Positions 34,684 to 43,288 of a DNA stretch of 44,772 nucleotides are shown one piece after another. The stretch's first letter is position 1. The number at the start of each line of letters is the position of its first letter. The notes beneath the pieces were generated by a model. The model had not been told where the DNA came from. It did not search any database and worked only from the letters and a program-made list of their open reading frames with translations. A program made the translations under genes and the position numbers. The DNA is from Lachnospiraceae bacterium (lineage in GTDB: Bacteria > Bacillota_A > Clostridia > Lachnospirales > Lachnospiraceae). Location: contig JAILCT010000178.1 in assembly GCA_024690425.1 (NCBI GenBank), forward strand, positions 1-44,772. The letters are read 5' to 3'.

Positions 34684-34690
34684 CAATCAG

Positions 34691-34780
34691 GTGTGAGGAA
34701 AGACGATCAGCCGCCGAGCGAAGTGAGGTGGCGTTACCAATACACATGATCAGGTACATATGTGATTCGGATGGGAGGTG
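34691..34780 (+). promoter_or_regulatory. Structured leader of rpmF, possible regulatory RNA
   Basis: The leader can form a hairpin of GCCGCC (34710-34715) with GGTGGC (34727-34732, one G-U pair) and a second of CACAT (34743-34747) with ATGTG (34760-34764). GTGT (34691-34694) could also pair with ACAC (34742-34745) around the first hairpin, in competition with the second. The strong GGGAGGTG ribosome-binding site follows at 34773-34780. No known riboswitch class is recognised. Autoregulation by a ribosomal protein is a possibility. Confidence 0.35.
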
Positions 34781-34786
34781 TAAGAA

Positions 34787-34966
34787 ATGTCTATTTGTCC
34801 TAAGAATAAATCGTCCAAGGGCCACAGGGATCAGAGAAGGGCTAATTGGAAGATGAGTGCGCCTGCACTCGTTAAGTGCAGCAAGTGCGGTGAGCTTATG
34901 ATGCCTCACAGGGTATGCAAGGCTTGCGGTTCATACAACAAGAAGGAGATCATCCCTCAGGACTGA
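34787..34966 (+). CDS. rpmF: 50S ribosomal protein L32 (zinc-ribbon form)
   Basis: 59 residues: starts MSICPKNKSSKGHRDQRRAN and carries two Cys pairs (CSKCGE and CKACG), so this is the zinc-binding C+ form. A strong GGGAGGTG site precedes ATG 34787. It is one of the few genes here with both its own consensus promoter and its own terminator. The usual upstream neighbour, the DUF177/YceD gene, is absent. Confidence 0.95.
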   Translation: MSICPKNKSSKGHRDQRRANWKMSAPALVKCSKCGELMMPHRVCKACGSYNKKEIIPQD

Positions 34967-34982
34967 TCGGTTTCTGAATGTT

Positions 34983-35014
34983 AACTCCGGGAACAGTGTT
35001 CCCGGAGTTTTTTT
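34983..35014 (+). terminator. Intrinsic terminator of rpmF
   Basis: AACTCCGGGAAC (34983-34994) and GTTCCCGGAGTT (34998-35009) form a perfect 12-bp stem with a 3-nt loop, followed by a run of T residues through 35014. Confidence 0.9.
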
Positions 35015-35033
35015 GTTTATATTGAGAGCCACC

Positions 35034-35062
35034 TTGATTTTTACCGAAATCTTGGTTATAGT
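35034..35062 (+). promoter_or_regulatory. Predicted promoter of plsX
   Basis: TTGATT (35034-35039) and TATAGT (35057-35062) with 17-bp spacing lie after the rpmF terminator and about 40 bp before the plsX start at 35100. Confidence 0.6.
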
Positions 35063-35099
35063 TATCAGTGGATTATTTTCTGCTATTAAGGATGGGATT

Positions 35100-36113
35100 A
35101 TGGTTAATGTAGCTGTAGATGTTATGGGTGGCGACAATGCTCCTGCAGAACCCGTCAAGGGAGCAATGATCGCTCTGGAACAGAATAAGGATATCAAGGT
35201 ATTTCTGTGCGGTAAGAAGGATGTTATTGACGGGGAACTTAAGAAGTATCAGTATGCAGCCGACAGGGTTGAGATAATTGATGCTCCGGAAGTGATCGAA
35301 ATGGCAGAACCTCCGGTAATGGCCATAAGGAAGAAGAAGGATTCGTCCATTGTAAGAGGACTTAATCTTGTCAAGGACGGAAGGTGTGATGCTTTCGTAT
35401 CAGCCGGTTCTTCAGGAGCCATTCTTGTCGGAGGCCAGGTAATAGTAGGAAGGATCAAGGGTGTTGAACGTCCGCCGCTTGCTCCGGTATTCCCTACCGA
35501 CAACGGAATATCGCTCCTTATAGACTGCGGTGCCAATGTGGATGCAAGGGCTTCCCATCTTGTCCAGTTCGCCAAAATGGGAACCATATATATGGAGAAT
35601 GTTCTGGGGGTCCGCAATCCCAAGGTGGGAATACTTAATATCGGAACCGAGGAAGAGAAGGGCAACATGCTCGTCAAGGAAGCTTATCCTCTTCTCAAGA
35701 ACTGTCCGGATATTAATTTTATAGGAAGTGTTGAGGCGAGGGAGATACCCAAGGGTACGGCCGACATCGTTGTATGCGAAGCCTTCGCGGGGAATGTGGC
35801 ACTTAAGATGTATGAGGGTGTCGGTTCCACGATGATAGGGGCTCTTAAGGAGACATTCACCCAGTCGCTTGCTACCAAGCTGGCATACCTTCTTGTAAAG
35901 CCTGCTCTCAAGAAGACCCTTAAGAGGTTCGATGCCACTGAGTACGGAGGAGCTCCGCTTTTGGGACTGAAGGGCCTTGTCGTCAAGACTCACGGCAATG
36001 CCACGCACAAGGAGATCTCAACGTCGATCATCCAGTGTGTGACTTTTAAGGAACAGGAAATAAACAGGAAGATCAATGAAACGATAAATATGCTTGATGA
36101 TCAGGGGGCATAA
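35100..36113 (+). CDS. plsX: Acyl-ACP:phosphate acyltransferase PlsX
   Basis: 337 residues. Converts acyl-ACP to acyl-phosphate, the donor for PlsY in phospholipid synthesis. [20 protein letters not shown] is the hallmark N-terminus. [41 protein letters not shown] and [18 protein letters not shown] follow. ATG 35100, preceded by AAGGATGGG, gives normal length. A longer in-frame start at 35013 would cover the promoter and add a hydrophobic segment foreign to the family. acpP begins 4 bp after its stop. Confidence 0.96.
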   Translation: MVNVAVDVMGGDNAPAEPVKGAMIALEQNKDIKVFLCGKKDVIDGELKKYQYAADRVEIIDAPEVIEMAEPPVMAIRKKKDSSIVRGLNLVKDGRCDAFVSAGSSGAILVGGQVIVGRIKGVERPPLAPVFPTDNGISLLIDCGANVDARASHLVQFAKMGTIYMENVLGVRNPKVGILNIGTEEEKGNMLVKEAYPLLKNCPDINFIGSVEAREIPKGTADIVVCEAFAGNVALKMYEGVGSTMIGALKETFTQSLATKLAYLLVKPALKKTLKRFDATEYGGAPLLGLKGLVVKTHGNATHKEISTSIIQCVTFKEQEINRKINETINMLDDQGA

Positions 36114-36117
36114 TGTT

Positions 36118-36348
36118 ATGGAATTTGAAAAACTCAAGAAGATAATAGCCGAAGTTCTTAATGTTGATGAGAACGAGATAACGGAAGATACCCGGTTTAC
36201 GGATGACCTGGGTGCCGATTCTCTGGATGTATTCCAGATAATCATGGGTATAGAAGAAACCTTTGATGTTGAGATATCAAATGAAGATGCAGAGAAGATC
36301 GTTACTGTCGGAGATGTCGTCGAACAGATCAGGAATGCATTAAGTTAA
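36118..36348 (+). CDS. acpP: Acyl carrier protein
   Basis: 76 residues, very acidic, with phosphopantetheine attachment at S35 in [11 protein letters not shown]. It carries acyl chains for fatty-acid and phospholipid synthesis. ATG 36118 is spaced correctly after CAGGGGG (36102-36108); an upstream in-frame ATG at 36094 inside plsX would add eight residues not typical of ACP. It follows plsX directly, as in many bacteria, and is followed by a terminator. Confidence 0.97.
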   Translation: MEFEKLKKIIAEVLNVDENEITEDTRFTDDLGADSLDVFQIIMGIEETFDVEISNEDAEKIVTVGDVVEQIRNALS

Positions 36349-36354
36349 GCATTT

Positions 36355-36382
36355 AAAAAAATGTGCTTTAGCACATTTTTTT
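36355..36382 (+). terminator. A/T-rich intrinsic terminator after acpP
   Basis: ATGTGC (36361-36366) pairs with GCACAT (36371-36376) around a 4-nt loop, extended by A7 against T7. It is followed by TTAATG. No clear promoter is seen before rnc, so read-through or a weak stop that lowers rnc-smc-ftsY relative to acpP is likely. Confidence 0.7.
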
Positions 36383-36400
36383 AATGTAATGGAGTAGGAC

Positions 36401-37084
36401 ATGAATAAGACCAATGGATATAAGGAGCTGGAAGGGAAGCTTGACTATCGCTTTAAGGACAGCAGCCTTATAGTGAGTGCGTTGACGCACAGCTCATTCA
36501 AGAATGAAAAGCAGGATATCCGGGATTACGAGAGGCTTGAATTCCTGGGTGATGCAGTGCTTGAGCTGGCCGTCAGCGAATTCCTGTATAAAGACAATCC
36601 CGGAATGAAGGAAGGGGACATGACCAAGATGAGGGCATCCCTGGTATGTGAGCCGACGCTTGCATATTGTGCCCAGGAACTGGCCCTGGGTGACTACATA
36701 CTTCTTGGCAAGGGGGAGGAGAAGACCGGAGGCAGGGGACGTGAATCCATCATTTCCGATGTGTTTGAGGCGATCATCGGAGCCCTGTACCTGGACGGAG
36801 GCATATCCGCTGCGGTTGATTTTATAAAAAAATATGTCCTTACCGACTACAGGAACAAGATAGAGTTCAGGGATTCCAAGACAAGTCTTCAGGAATATGT
36901 CCAGGAAAAGGGACTCCCAATGGAATACATACTGGCAGGTGAATCCGGCCCCGACCACCATAAGGTGTATACCGTCAGGGTACTCATTGACGGCAGGGAG
37001 TACGGAACAGGCCGCGGGAGCAGCAAGAAGAGGGCGGAACAGAATGCCGCATATGAGGCCCTCAGGCAGTTTAAGGAAGAGTAG
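36401..37084 (+). CDS. rnc: Ribonuclease III
   Basis: 227 residues. Double-strand-specific endoribonuclease for rRNA processing and RNA decay. The catalytic signature DYERLEFLGDAVLEL is at about 42-56, with a second acidic cluster ISDVFEAIIGALYLDGG near 125. The C-terminal double-stranded-RNA-binding domain (about 158-226) includes SLQEYVQEKGLPMEY and GSSKKRAEQNAAYEAL. GGAG at 36391-36394 precedes the start. smc begins 14 bp after its stop. Confidence 0.97.
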   Translation: MNKTNGYKELEGKLDYRFKDSSLIVSALTHSSFKNEKQDIRDYERLEFLGDAVLELAVSEFLYKDNPGMKEGDMTKMRASLVCEPTLAYCAQELALGDYILLGKGEEKTGGRGRESIISDVFEAIIGALYLDGGISAAVDFIKKYVLTDYRNKIEFRDSKTSLQEYVQEKGLPMEYILAGESGPDHHKVYTVRVLIDGREYGTGRGSSKKRAEQNAAYEALRQFKEE

Positions 37085-37098
37085 AAAGAGAGAAGATA

Positions 37099-40000
37099 AT
37101 GTATTTAAAGAGTGTTGAGATACACGGGTTTAAATCCTTTGCCAATAAAATAGTCTTTAACTTCCATAACGGGATCACAGGTATAGTGGGTCCCAACGGA
37201 AGCGGTAAGTCTAACGTTGCTGATGCCGTAAGGTGGGTCCTCGGCGAACAGTCGGCCAAGCAGCTTCGCGGATCGAACATGCAGGATGTCATCTTTTCGG
37301 GAACCGAGATGCGCAAGCCCATGGGTTATGCATACGTTGCTATAACACTTGATAATTCCGACCATAAGCTTCCGATAGACTTTGAAGAAGTAACGGTATC
37401 AAGAAGGGTATACCGCTCGGGCGAGAGCGAATACCTTATAAACGGGTCTCCCTGCCGCCTTAAAGATGTATATGAGATGTTTTACGACACAGGTATCGGT
37501 AAGGAAGGTTATTCGATAATCGGTCAGGGCCAGATAGAGAAGATCTTAAGCGGTAAGCCGGAAGAGAGGCGTGAGCTCTTTGATGAGGCTGCCGGTATCG
37601 TTAAGTTCAAGAAGAGGAAGGCCACAGCCCTTAAGAAGCTTGCAGATGAGCAGGCCAATCTCGTGCGTGTAAATGACATACTGGCAGAGAAGGAGAAGAG
37701 GGTTGAACCGTTAAAGAGACAGTCCGATACCGCCAAGGAATACCTAAGCCGTAAAGAGGAGCTTAAGACTTATGATGTAAATCTCTTTCTCCTTAATTCG
37801 GAGAGGTCCAAGATCGGACTTGATGAACTGGCCGAGAAGCTTAGGATAGCAAATGATGATCTTAACGACAACAACAGCAAATATGATAACCTTAAGAACA
37901 GATACAGCGAGGTGGAGCAGGAGATAGCAGGTCTTGATGAAGAGATAGAGAAGAAACGCTCCAGCCTCTCGCAGGGAGCTGTTATGAAGGAGCGCCTTGA
38001 GAGCCAGATAAATGTAAACAAGGAGAAGATCAATTCCGCCAAGTCGAACATGGGCCATTACCTTGATCAGAAGGAAAGCCTTAATGAAAGACTTAGTGAA
38101 CAGCTCAAGGAAAAAGAAGGCTTTGATGCCGTTAAGACCAAGACAGAAGCTTCACTGAAGGAGCTGGTTGAGGTACGTGATGCTGCCAAGGCCGAGCTTG
38201 AGACGGTCCAGGGGAGGATAGAGGAACTCAATACCGGGATCGAGAAGAACAAAAATGCCATTATAGAGATGCTTAACGAGCGCGCCGTCATCAAGGCGGA
38301 TCTTACCCGTTATGCAACAATGCTTGAACAGGCCATGATCCACCGGGCCGAGGTACAGAGCAGGCTCCTTAAGATCAAATCGGAAGAGAAGGAGCAGGAA
38401 GAGGAATTAAAGAAGCTCACCAATGAGTTGAATGAGATAAATGCCGAAATACTGAAGACCGATCAGGAACGTGAAGTACTGGAGGAGAAGCTTACAGAAT
38501 TCAAAACAAGCCTTGAAGAAAACGACAGGCTCCTGTCCGAGGCACAGATAGCTTATCATAAAGAGAAATCCCGTCTTGATGCGATGAAGAACATAGCCGA
38601 GCGTTACGACGGATACGGCGGTTCCATTAAGCGCGTAATGGAACAGAAGAGCAGGAATAAGGGGATCATCGGTGTCGTGGCCGATATCATCAAGGTTGAC
38701 AGGGAATATGAAACCGCGATAGAGACTGCTCTTGGCGGTAACATACAGAATATAGTCACAGAGGATGAGAACGTAGCCAAGAAGATGATAAACATGCTCA
38801 AGGAGCAGAAGGGCGGAAGGGCTACCTTTATGCCTCTCACAACCGTTAAGGACAGGGGTGAGTTCGACAGGCCCGAAGTAAGGGATGAGAAGGGATTCAT
38901 CGGAATGGCATCGGAGCTTGTCCATGCCGATAAGAAATATGATGATGTCGTAAGCCAGCTTCTCGGTGCCATCATTGTTGTTGATAACGTGGACAATGCC
39001 CTTAAGATGGCTAAGAAATATAAGTATCTTCTTCGGATAGTGACTCTGGAAGGAGAATACCTGACACCTGGCGGAGCACTTGCCGGCGGATCCTTTAAGA
39101 ATGCAAGCAATCTTCTGGGAAGAAAGAGGGAGATCGAGGAGCTTGAAGGAACCGTAAAGAAATCCCTTAAGAAGATAGAAGAGATAATGGACAACATAGA
39201 GTCCGTCAAGGAGACGAGAAGGGAAGTAAGAAAGAAGATAGAAGAGCTCCAGGAGACACTTCAGGAACAGTATATCCGACAGAATACTGCCCAGATGAGC
39301 GTTGACAGGGCAACAGAGATAAAGAACGAGACCGCAAGCGGTTACCTGCAGCTTGAAGAGGACAACAGAGATGTCGAGAAACAGGTCCTTGAGATCAATG
39401 CAGGCAAGGAAGAGACAGACAATAAGTTAAGTGAATCAGAGAAGAACGAAAAGGATATAGAGGCCTATATAAGCGAATGCGGTAAGGAACTTGAGACATT
39501 AAGGGATACCGAGACAGCGCATGTCCTGAAGGTTACCGATATTGACCTTAAGGTAACATCCCTTGAGAGGGATCTTGAGCATGCTGACAGCAACGTTGCC
39601 CGTTCCTACGGCGAGATAGTAAGGCTCAATGAGGAGATAGAGGGAATTGACCAGAAGATCCGGTATGAAGAGAACGAGATAGAACTTCAGCAGAACAACA
39701 TAATCGAGATTGAGAAGACATTGGCTGCATCGTCAGACAGTAAGGATATGGATGAAGAGTCGATGAGGCAGGCGATCGCCAGGAAGGAGGAACTTACTCA
39801 TAAGCAGAAGTCCTTCTTCGAACAGACCGATGAGCTCACCAAGGCGATAACATCACTGGAGAAGGAAGTGATGCGTCTCAATACCCAGAAGGAGAAGGTA
39901 GAGGAGGAACAGGAGAAGCTTGTACAGTATATGTGGAATGAATATGAGCTCACCCTGTCGGCAGCTACGGAACTCCGCAACACAGAATATAACGATCCGG

Positions 40001-40659
40001 TCTTCTTAAGAAGGTCCATAGGAGAGGTAAGGGATAAGATAAGAAGGCTTGGAGATGTAAATGTTAACGCGATCGAAGAGTTTAAAACTCTTATGGAAGA
40101 ATATGGCTTCCTGAAGAACCAGCATGATGATCTTGTTGAAGCGGAGAAGACGCTTGAAGGGATCATAGCAGAGCTTGATGAAGCCATGAGGACTCAGTTC
40201 GCCGCCAAGTTCAAGGATATATGCAGTGAATTCGACAAGGTGTTCAAAGAGATGTTCGGAGGCGGTAAAGGAAGCCTGGAGCTTCAGGAGGATGAGGATA
40301 TCCTTGAAGCCGGGATCCGTATCATAGCTCAGCCGCCGGGCAAGAAACTTCAGAACATGATGCAGCTGTCAGGTGGTGAGAAGGCGTTGACCGCGATCGC
40401 TCTGCTTTTTGCGATACAGAACTTAAAGCCCTCGCCCTTCTGTCTGCTCGATGAGATAGAAGCTGCACTTGATGAATCGAATGTAGGAAGGTTTGCCGGA
40501 TATCTTAACAAGCTGACCAAGCATACCCAGTTTATAGTGATCACACACAGGCGCGGTACGATGGAGAGAGCAGACAGGTTGTATGGTATTACGATGCAGG
40601 AGAAGGGAGTATCTACTCTTGTTTCGGTAAATCTTATTGATAAGGATCTGGATGATTAA
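37099..40659 (+). CDS. smc: Chromosome segregation ATPase SMC
   Basis: 1186 residues, full length. Walker A GPNGSGKSNVADAVRW is at about 32-47. Two long coiled coils (about 170-495 and 680-1010) flank the flexible hinge (about 500-670, with GYGGSIKRVM, NIQNIVTEDENVAKKMI and PGGALAGGSF). The C-terminal head has the signature LSGGEKALTAIALLFA and Walker B FCLLDEIEAALDESN. It condenses and segregates chromosomes with ScpA and ScpB, which are not in the window. rnc-smc-ftsY is a widespread Firmicute arrangement. Confidence 0.98.
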   Translation: MYLKSVEIHGFKSFANKIVFNFHNGITGIVGPNGSGKSNVADAVRWVLGEQSAKQLRGSNMQDVIFSGTEMRKPMGYAYVAITLDNSDHKLPIDFEEVTVSRRVYRSGESEYLINGSPCRLKDVYEMFYDTGIGKEGYSIIGQGQIEKILSGKPEERRELFDEAAGIVKFKKRKATALKKLADEQANLVRVNDILAEKEKRVEPLKRQSDTAKEYLSRKEELKTYDVNLFLLNSERSKIGLDELAEKLRIANDDLNDNNSKYDNLKNRYSEVEQEIAGLDEEIEKKRSSLSQGAVMKERLESQINVNKEKINSAKSNMGHYLDQKESLNERLSEQLKEKEGFDAVKTKTEASLKELVEVRDAAKAELETVQGRIEELNTGIEKNKNAIIEMLNERAVIKADLTRYATMLEQAMIHRAEVQSRLLKIKSEEKEQEEELKKLTNELNEINAEILKTDQEREVLEEKLTEFKTSLEENDRLLSEAQIAYHKEKSRLDAMKNIAERYDGYGGSIKRVMEQKSRNKGIIGVVADIIKVDREYETAIETALGGNIQNIVTEDENVAKKMINMLKEQKGGRATFMPLTTVKDRGEFDRPEVRDEKGFIGMASELVHADKKYDDVVSQLLGAIIVVDNVDNALKMAKKYKYLLRIVTLEGEYLTPGGALAGGSFKNASNLLGRKREIEELEGTVKKSLKKIEEIMDNIESVKETRREVRKKIEELQETLQEQYIRQNTAQMSVDRATEIKNETASGYLQLEEDNRDVEKQVLEINAGKEETDNKLSESEKNEKDIEAYISECGKELETLRDTETAHVLKVTDIDLKVTSLERDLEHADSNVARSYGEIVRLNEEIEGIDQKIRYEENEIELQQNNIIEIEKTLAASSDSKDMDEESMRQAIARKEELTHKQKSFFEQTDELTKAITSLEKEVMRLNTQKEKVEEEQEKLVQYMWNEYELTLSAATELRNTEYNDPVFLRRSIGEVRDKIRRLGDVNVNAIEEFKTLMEEYGFLKNQHDDLVEAEKTLEGIIAELDEAMRTQFAAKFKDICSEFDKVFKEMFGGGKGSLELQEDEDILEAGIRIIAQPPGKKLQNMMQLSGGEKALTAIALLFAIQNLKPSPFCLLDEIEAALDESNVGRFAGYLNKLTKHTQFIVITHRRGTMERADRLYGITMQEKGVSTLVSVNLIDKDLDD

Positions 40660-40676
40660 GATAGGGCGGAGGATTT

Positions 40677-41621
40677 ATGGGACTATTTGAAAAACTGAAG
40701 AACGGTCTGACAAAGACAAGGGACAATATTGCGCGCAGCTTCGATAACGTCTTTACTCCCTGCGAGATAGAAGATGATTTCTATGAAGATCTTGAAGAGC
40801 TCCTGATAATGAGCGATATGGGAGTTTCGACCACCGAGAAGATCATAGAAGATCTTAAGGCTAAGGTAAAGGAGCAGCATATCAAGACAACGGCCGACTG
40901 CCGAAGCGTCCTTATGGATTCGATCAAGGATCAGATGACACCTGATGAGACGGCTTATGATTTTGAAAAGGGTAAGGCGGTCATCCTGGTCATAGGTGTC
41001 AACGGGGTAGGCAAGACTACAAGTATAGGTAAGCTGGCTTATAATTACAAAAAGGAAGGCAAGAAGGTCATGGTAGCTGCGGCCGACACCTTCAGGGCAG
41101 CCGCGGTAGAACAGCTGACAGAATGGGCTGCAAGGGCCGGCGTTGATATCATAAAGGGCAGTGACGGACAGGATCCCGCATCGGTCGTATTTGATGCCCT
41201 CAAGGCGGCCAGGGCCAGGAACACGGACATACTCATATGCGATACTGCCGGCCGGCTCCATAATAAGAAGAACCTTATGGAGGAGCTTAAGAAGATACAC
41301 AGGATAATAGACAGGGAATACCCTGAAGCGGTACGCGAGACCCTGGTGGTGATCGATTCGACAACCGGGCAGAATGCTCTGGTACAGGCCAGGGAATTCC
41401 ATGAAGCCGCGGAGGCAACCGGCGTGATCATGACCAAGCTTGACGGTACCGCAAAGGGTGGGATAGCAGTTGCGGTACAGAGCGAACTTAACATTCCGGT
41501 CAAGTATATCGGTGTCGGTGAAGGTATAGATGACCTTGAGAGATTTGATCCCAACGAATTTGTGAACGCAATATTTGCGGATGATGCTTCAGTTGCAGAT
41601 GATGATACGAATGAGGAGTAG
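40677..41621 (+). CDS. ftsY: Signal recognition particle receptor FtsY
   Basis: 314 residues: a compact NG-domain FtsY with almost no acidic A domain, starting GLFEKLKNGLTKTRDNIARS. GTPase motifs are GVNGVGKTTSIGKLA (G1), AADTFRAAAVEQL (G2), DTAGRLHNKKNLMEEL (G3), TKLDGTAKGG (G4) and a closing VGEGIDDLERFDPNEFVNAI. It docks the SRP-ribosome complex at the membrane. GGCGGAGGA precedes the start. The next gene begins 2 bp after its stop. Confidence 0.97.
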   Translation: MGLFEKLKNGLTKTRDNIARSFDNVFTPCEIEDDFYEDLEELLIMSDMGVSTTEKIIEDLKAKVKEQHIKTTADCRSVLMDSIKDQMTPDETAYDFEKGKAVILVIGVNGVGKTTSIGKLAYNYKKEGKKVMVAAADTFRAAAVEQLTEWAARAGVDIIKGSDGQDPASVVFDALKAARARNTDILICDTAGRLHNKKNLMEELKKIHRIIDREYPEAVRETLVVIDSTTGQNALVQAREFHEAAEATGVIMTKLDGTAKGGIAVAVQSELNIPVKYIGVGEGIDDLERFDPNEFVNAIFADDASVADDDTNEE

Positions 41622-41623
41622 AG

Positions 41624-42847
41624 ATGGAAGATAATATGTTAACACTTGAGAAGTTCGAAGAAGCAAGTGAGATAGTCAAGAAGGTAACATTCGAGACCAA
41701 GCTTATATACAGCAGTTATTTAAGCGAAGCTACCGGAAACAGGGTTTACCTTAAGCCTGAGAATATGCAGATGACCGGGGCCTATAAGTTAAGGGGAGCC
41801 TACTATAAGATGTCGACCCTTAAGGAAGATGAGCGCAAAAGAGGCATAATAACGGCCTCTGCGGGCAACCATGCCCAGGGTGTCGCATATGCGGCAAAGG
41901 AGTATGGCTGCAAGGCGGTCATTGTTATGCCTACCACGACACCTCTTATCAAGGTAAACCGTACCAAGGGTTACGGGGCTGAAGTTGTCCTTTACGGTGA
42001 TGTTTATGACGAAGCATGTGCAAGGGCACTGGAACTTGCAAAGGACAAGGGTTATACCTTCATACATCCCTTTGATGATCCGGTTGTGGCTACCGGACAG
42101 GGATCCATTGCGATGGAGATATTCAAGGAACTTCCCCTTGTTGACTATATCCTGGTTCCCATAGGAGGCGGCGGACTGGCTGCGGGTGTTGCGACCCTTG
42201 CCAAGCTCATGAACCAGAAGATAAAAGTCATAGGTGTTGAACCTGAAGGAGCAGCCTGCATGAAGGCCTCACTTGAAGCCGGCAAGGTAGTAACGCTGGA
42301 TGGCGTTAATACGATCGCTGACGGTACTGCGGTAAAGACACCCGGAAGCAGGATATTCCCTTACATCAGGGAGAACCTTGATGATATAATCACTGTTCCC
42401 GATGAAGATCTTATCGTTTCCTTCCTGGATATGGTCGAGAACCACAAGATGGTAGTAGAGAATTCCGGACTCCTGACTGTTGCGGCGCTGAGGCAGCTTG
42501 ACTGCAAGGGTAAGAAGGTTGTATCCATCTTAAGCGGAGGCAACATGGATGTCATTACCATGTCATCGGTTGTTCAGCAGGGTCTTATAATGAGAGACAG
42601 GATATTTACGGTATCCGTTCTTCTTCCCGACAAGCCGGGTGAGCTTTCAAGAGTGGCAGCAGTGATAGCAGGGAAAAACGGTAATGTTATCAAGCTTGAA
42701 CACAACCAGTTCGTTTCCACCAACAGGAACGCTGCGGTTGAGCTGAGAATAACCCTTGAAGCCTTCGGAACAGACCACAAGAAAGAGATACTGGATGCAC
42801 TTAACAAGGGAGGTTACAGGCCCAAGATCGTAAGAACAAGTGTATGA
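41624..42847 (+). CDS. Threonine ammonia-lyase (threonine dehydratase) with a C-terminal ACT-like domain
   Basis: 407 residues. PLP-dependent conversion of threonine to 2-oxobutanoate and ammonia. The PLP lysine is K55 in TGAYKLRGAYYKM; SAGNHAQGVAYAAKEYG binds the substrate and PLP phosphate, and PIGGGGLAAGVATLA is the tetraglycine loop. The C-terminal 75 residues (from VSVLLPDKPGELSRV) form an ACT-like regulatory domain. This is the short IlvA/TdcB layout; biosynthetic versus catabolic use cannot be told from sequence. GAGGAG within the ftsY end sets ATG 41624. It is tightly linked to ftsY, an unrelated process. Confidence 0.93.
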   Translation: MEDNMLTLEKFEEASEIVKKVTFETKLIYSSYLSEATGNRVYLKPENMQMTGAYKLRGAYYKMSTLKEDERKRGIITASAGNHAQGVAYAAKEYGCKAVIVMPTTTPLIKVNRTKGYGAEVVLYGDVYDEACARALELAKDKGYTFIHPFDDPVVATGQGSIAMEIFKELPLVDYILVPIGGGGLAAGVATLAKLMNQKIKVIGVEPEGAACMKASLEAGKVVTLDGVNTIADGTAVKTPGSRIFPYIRENLDDIITVPDEDLIVSFLDMVENHKMVVENSGLLTVAALRQLDCKGKKVVSILSGGNMDVITMSSVVQQGLIMRDRIFTVSVLLPDKPGELSRVAAVIAGKNGNVIKLEHNQFVSTNRNAAVELRITLEAFGTDHKKEILDALNKGGYRPKIVRTSV

Positions 42848-42880
42848 TAAGGATTTTGGATCCATATAAATACAGTATTG

Positions 42881-42916
42881 AAATGGGTGTCAAGAAAAAA
42901 TACTTGACACCCATTT
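42881..42916. repeat. Perfect 14-bp inverted repeat overlapping the ylxM promoter
   Basis: AAATGGGTGTCAAG (42881-42894) and CTTGACACCCATTT (42903-42916) are exact reverse complements around an A-rich 8-bp spacer. The right arm contains the -35 hexamer of the ylxM promoter. No T-tract follows on either strand, so an operator is at least as likely as a terminator for the upstream gene. Confidence 0.8.
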
Positions 42917-42932
42917 CCTGTTTGTGTATAGT
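42904..42932 (+). promoter_or_regulatory. Strong predicted promoter of ylxM-ffh-rpsP
   Basis: TTGACA (42904-42909, perfect) and TATAGT (42927-42932, one mismatch) with optimal 17-bp spacing and TG just before the -10. The start would be near 42939, 20 bp before ylxM. Confidence 0.8.
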
Positions 42933-42958
42933 ATAGCTTGTGCTGTAAGGAGCTTGTT

Positions 42959-43288
42959 ATGGAACGTATTGCCTATCAGAATCTATTATATGACTTTTAC
43001 GGTGAGCTTCTTACCGATCATCAACGCCGGATATATGAGAGCGCGGTGTATGAAGATCTGTCGCTCAAGGAGTTATCCGATGAATACGGGATCACCAGAC
43101 AGGGAGTCCATGACCTCATCAAGAGATGCGACAAGGTCCTTATCGAATATGAGAACAGGCTTCATATGATCGAGAAGTTCGATAAGATAAAGGGACTGGT
43201 CGGGCAGATAAGGGAAGCGGCATCGGAAGAAGACGGTAACGGGGACAGGATAAAGAGCCTGTGTGACAGCCTGTTGGAGACATTATAA
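42959..43288 (+). CDS. ylxM: YlxM, helix-turn-helix protein of the SRP operon
   Basis: 109 residues, UPF0122 family. LSLKELSDEYGITRQGVHDL (about 38-57) is a sigma-region-4-like helix-turn-helix, followed by a helical tail. YlxM is encoded immediately before ffh throughout Firmicutes and has been described as an SRP accessory protein; it may also bind DNA. AAGGAG (42947-42952) fixes ATG 42959. Its stop overlaps the ffh start (TAATG). Confidence 0.93.
   Translation: MERIAYQNLLYDFYGELLTDHQRRIYESAVYEDLSLKELSDEYGITRQGVHDLIKRCDKVLIEYENRLHMIEKFDKIKGLVGQIREAASEEDGNGDRIKSLCDSLLETL

Noticed and set aside
35013..35099. N-terminal extension of plsX with a hydrophobic segment
   Set aside because: The stretch contains the predicted plsX promoter and a T-run from the rpmF terminator; PlsX proteins normally begin at [11 protein letters not shown].
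42861..42916. Inverted repeat before ylxM considered as an ordinary terminator
   Set aside because: The stem is not followed by a T-tract on either strand and it overlaps a promoter; kept as a possible operator instead, although termination is not excluded.
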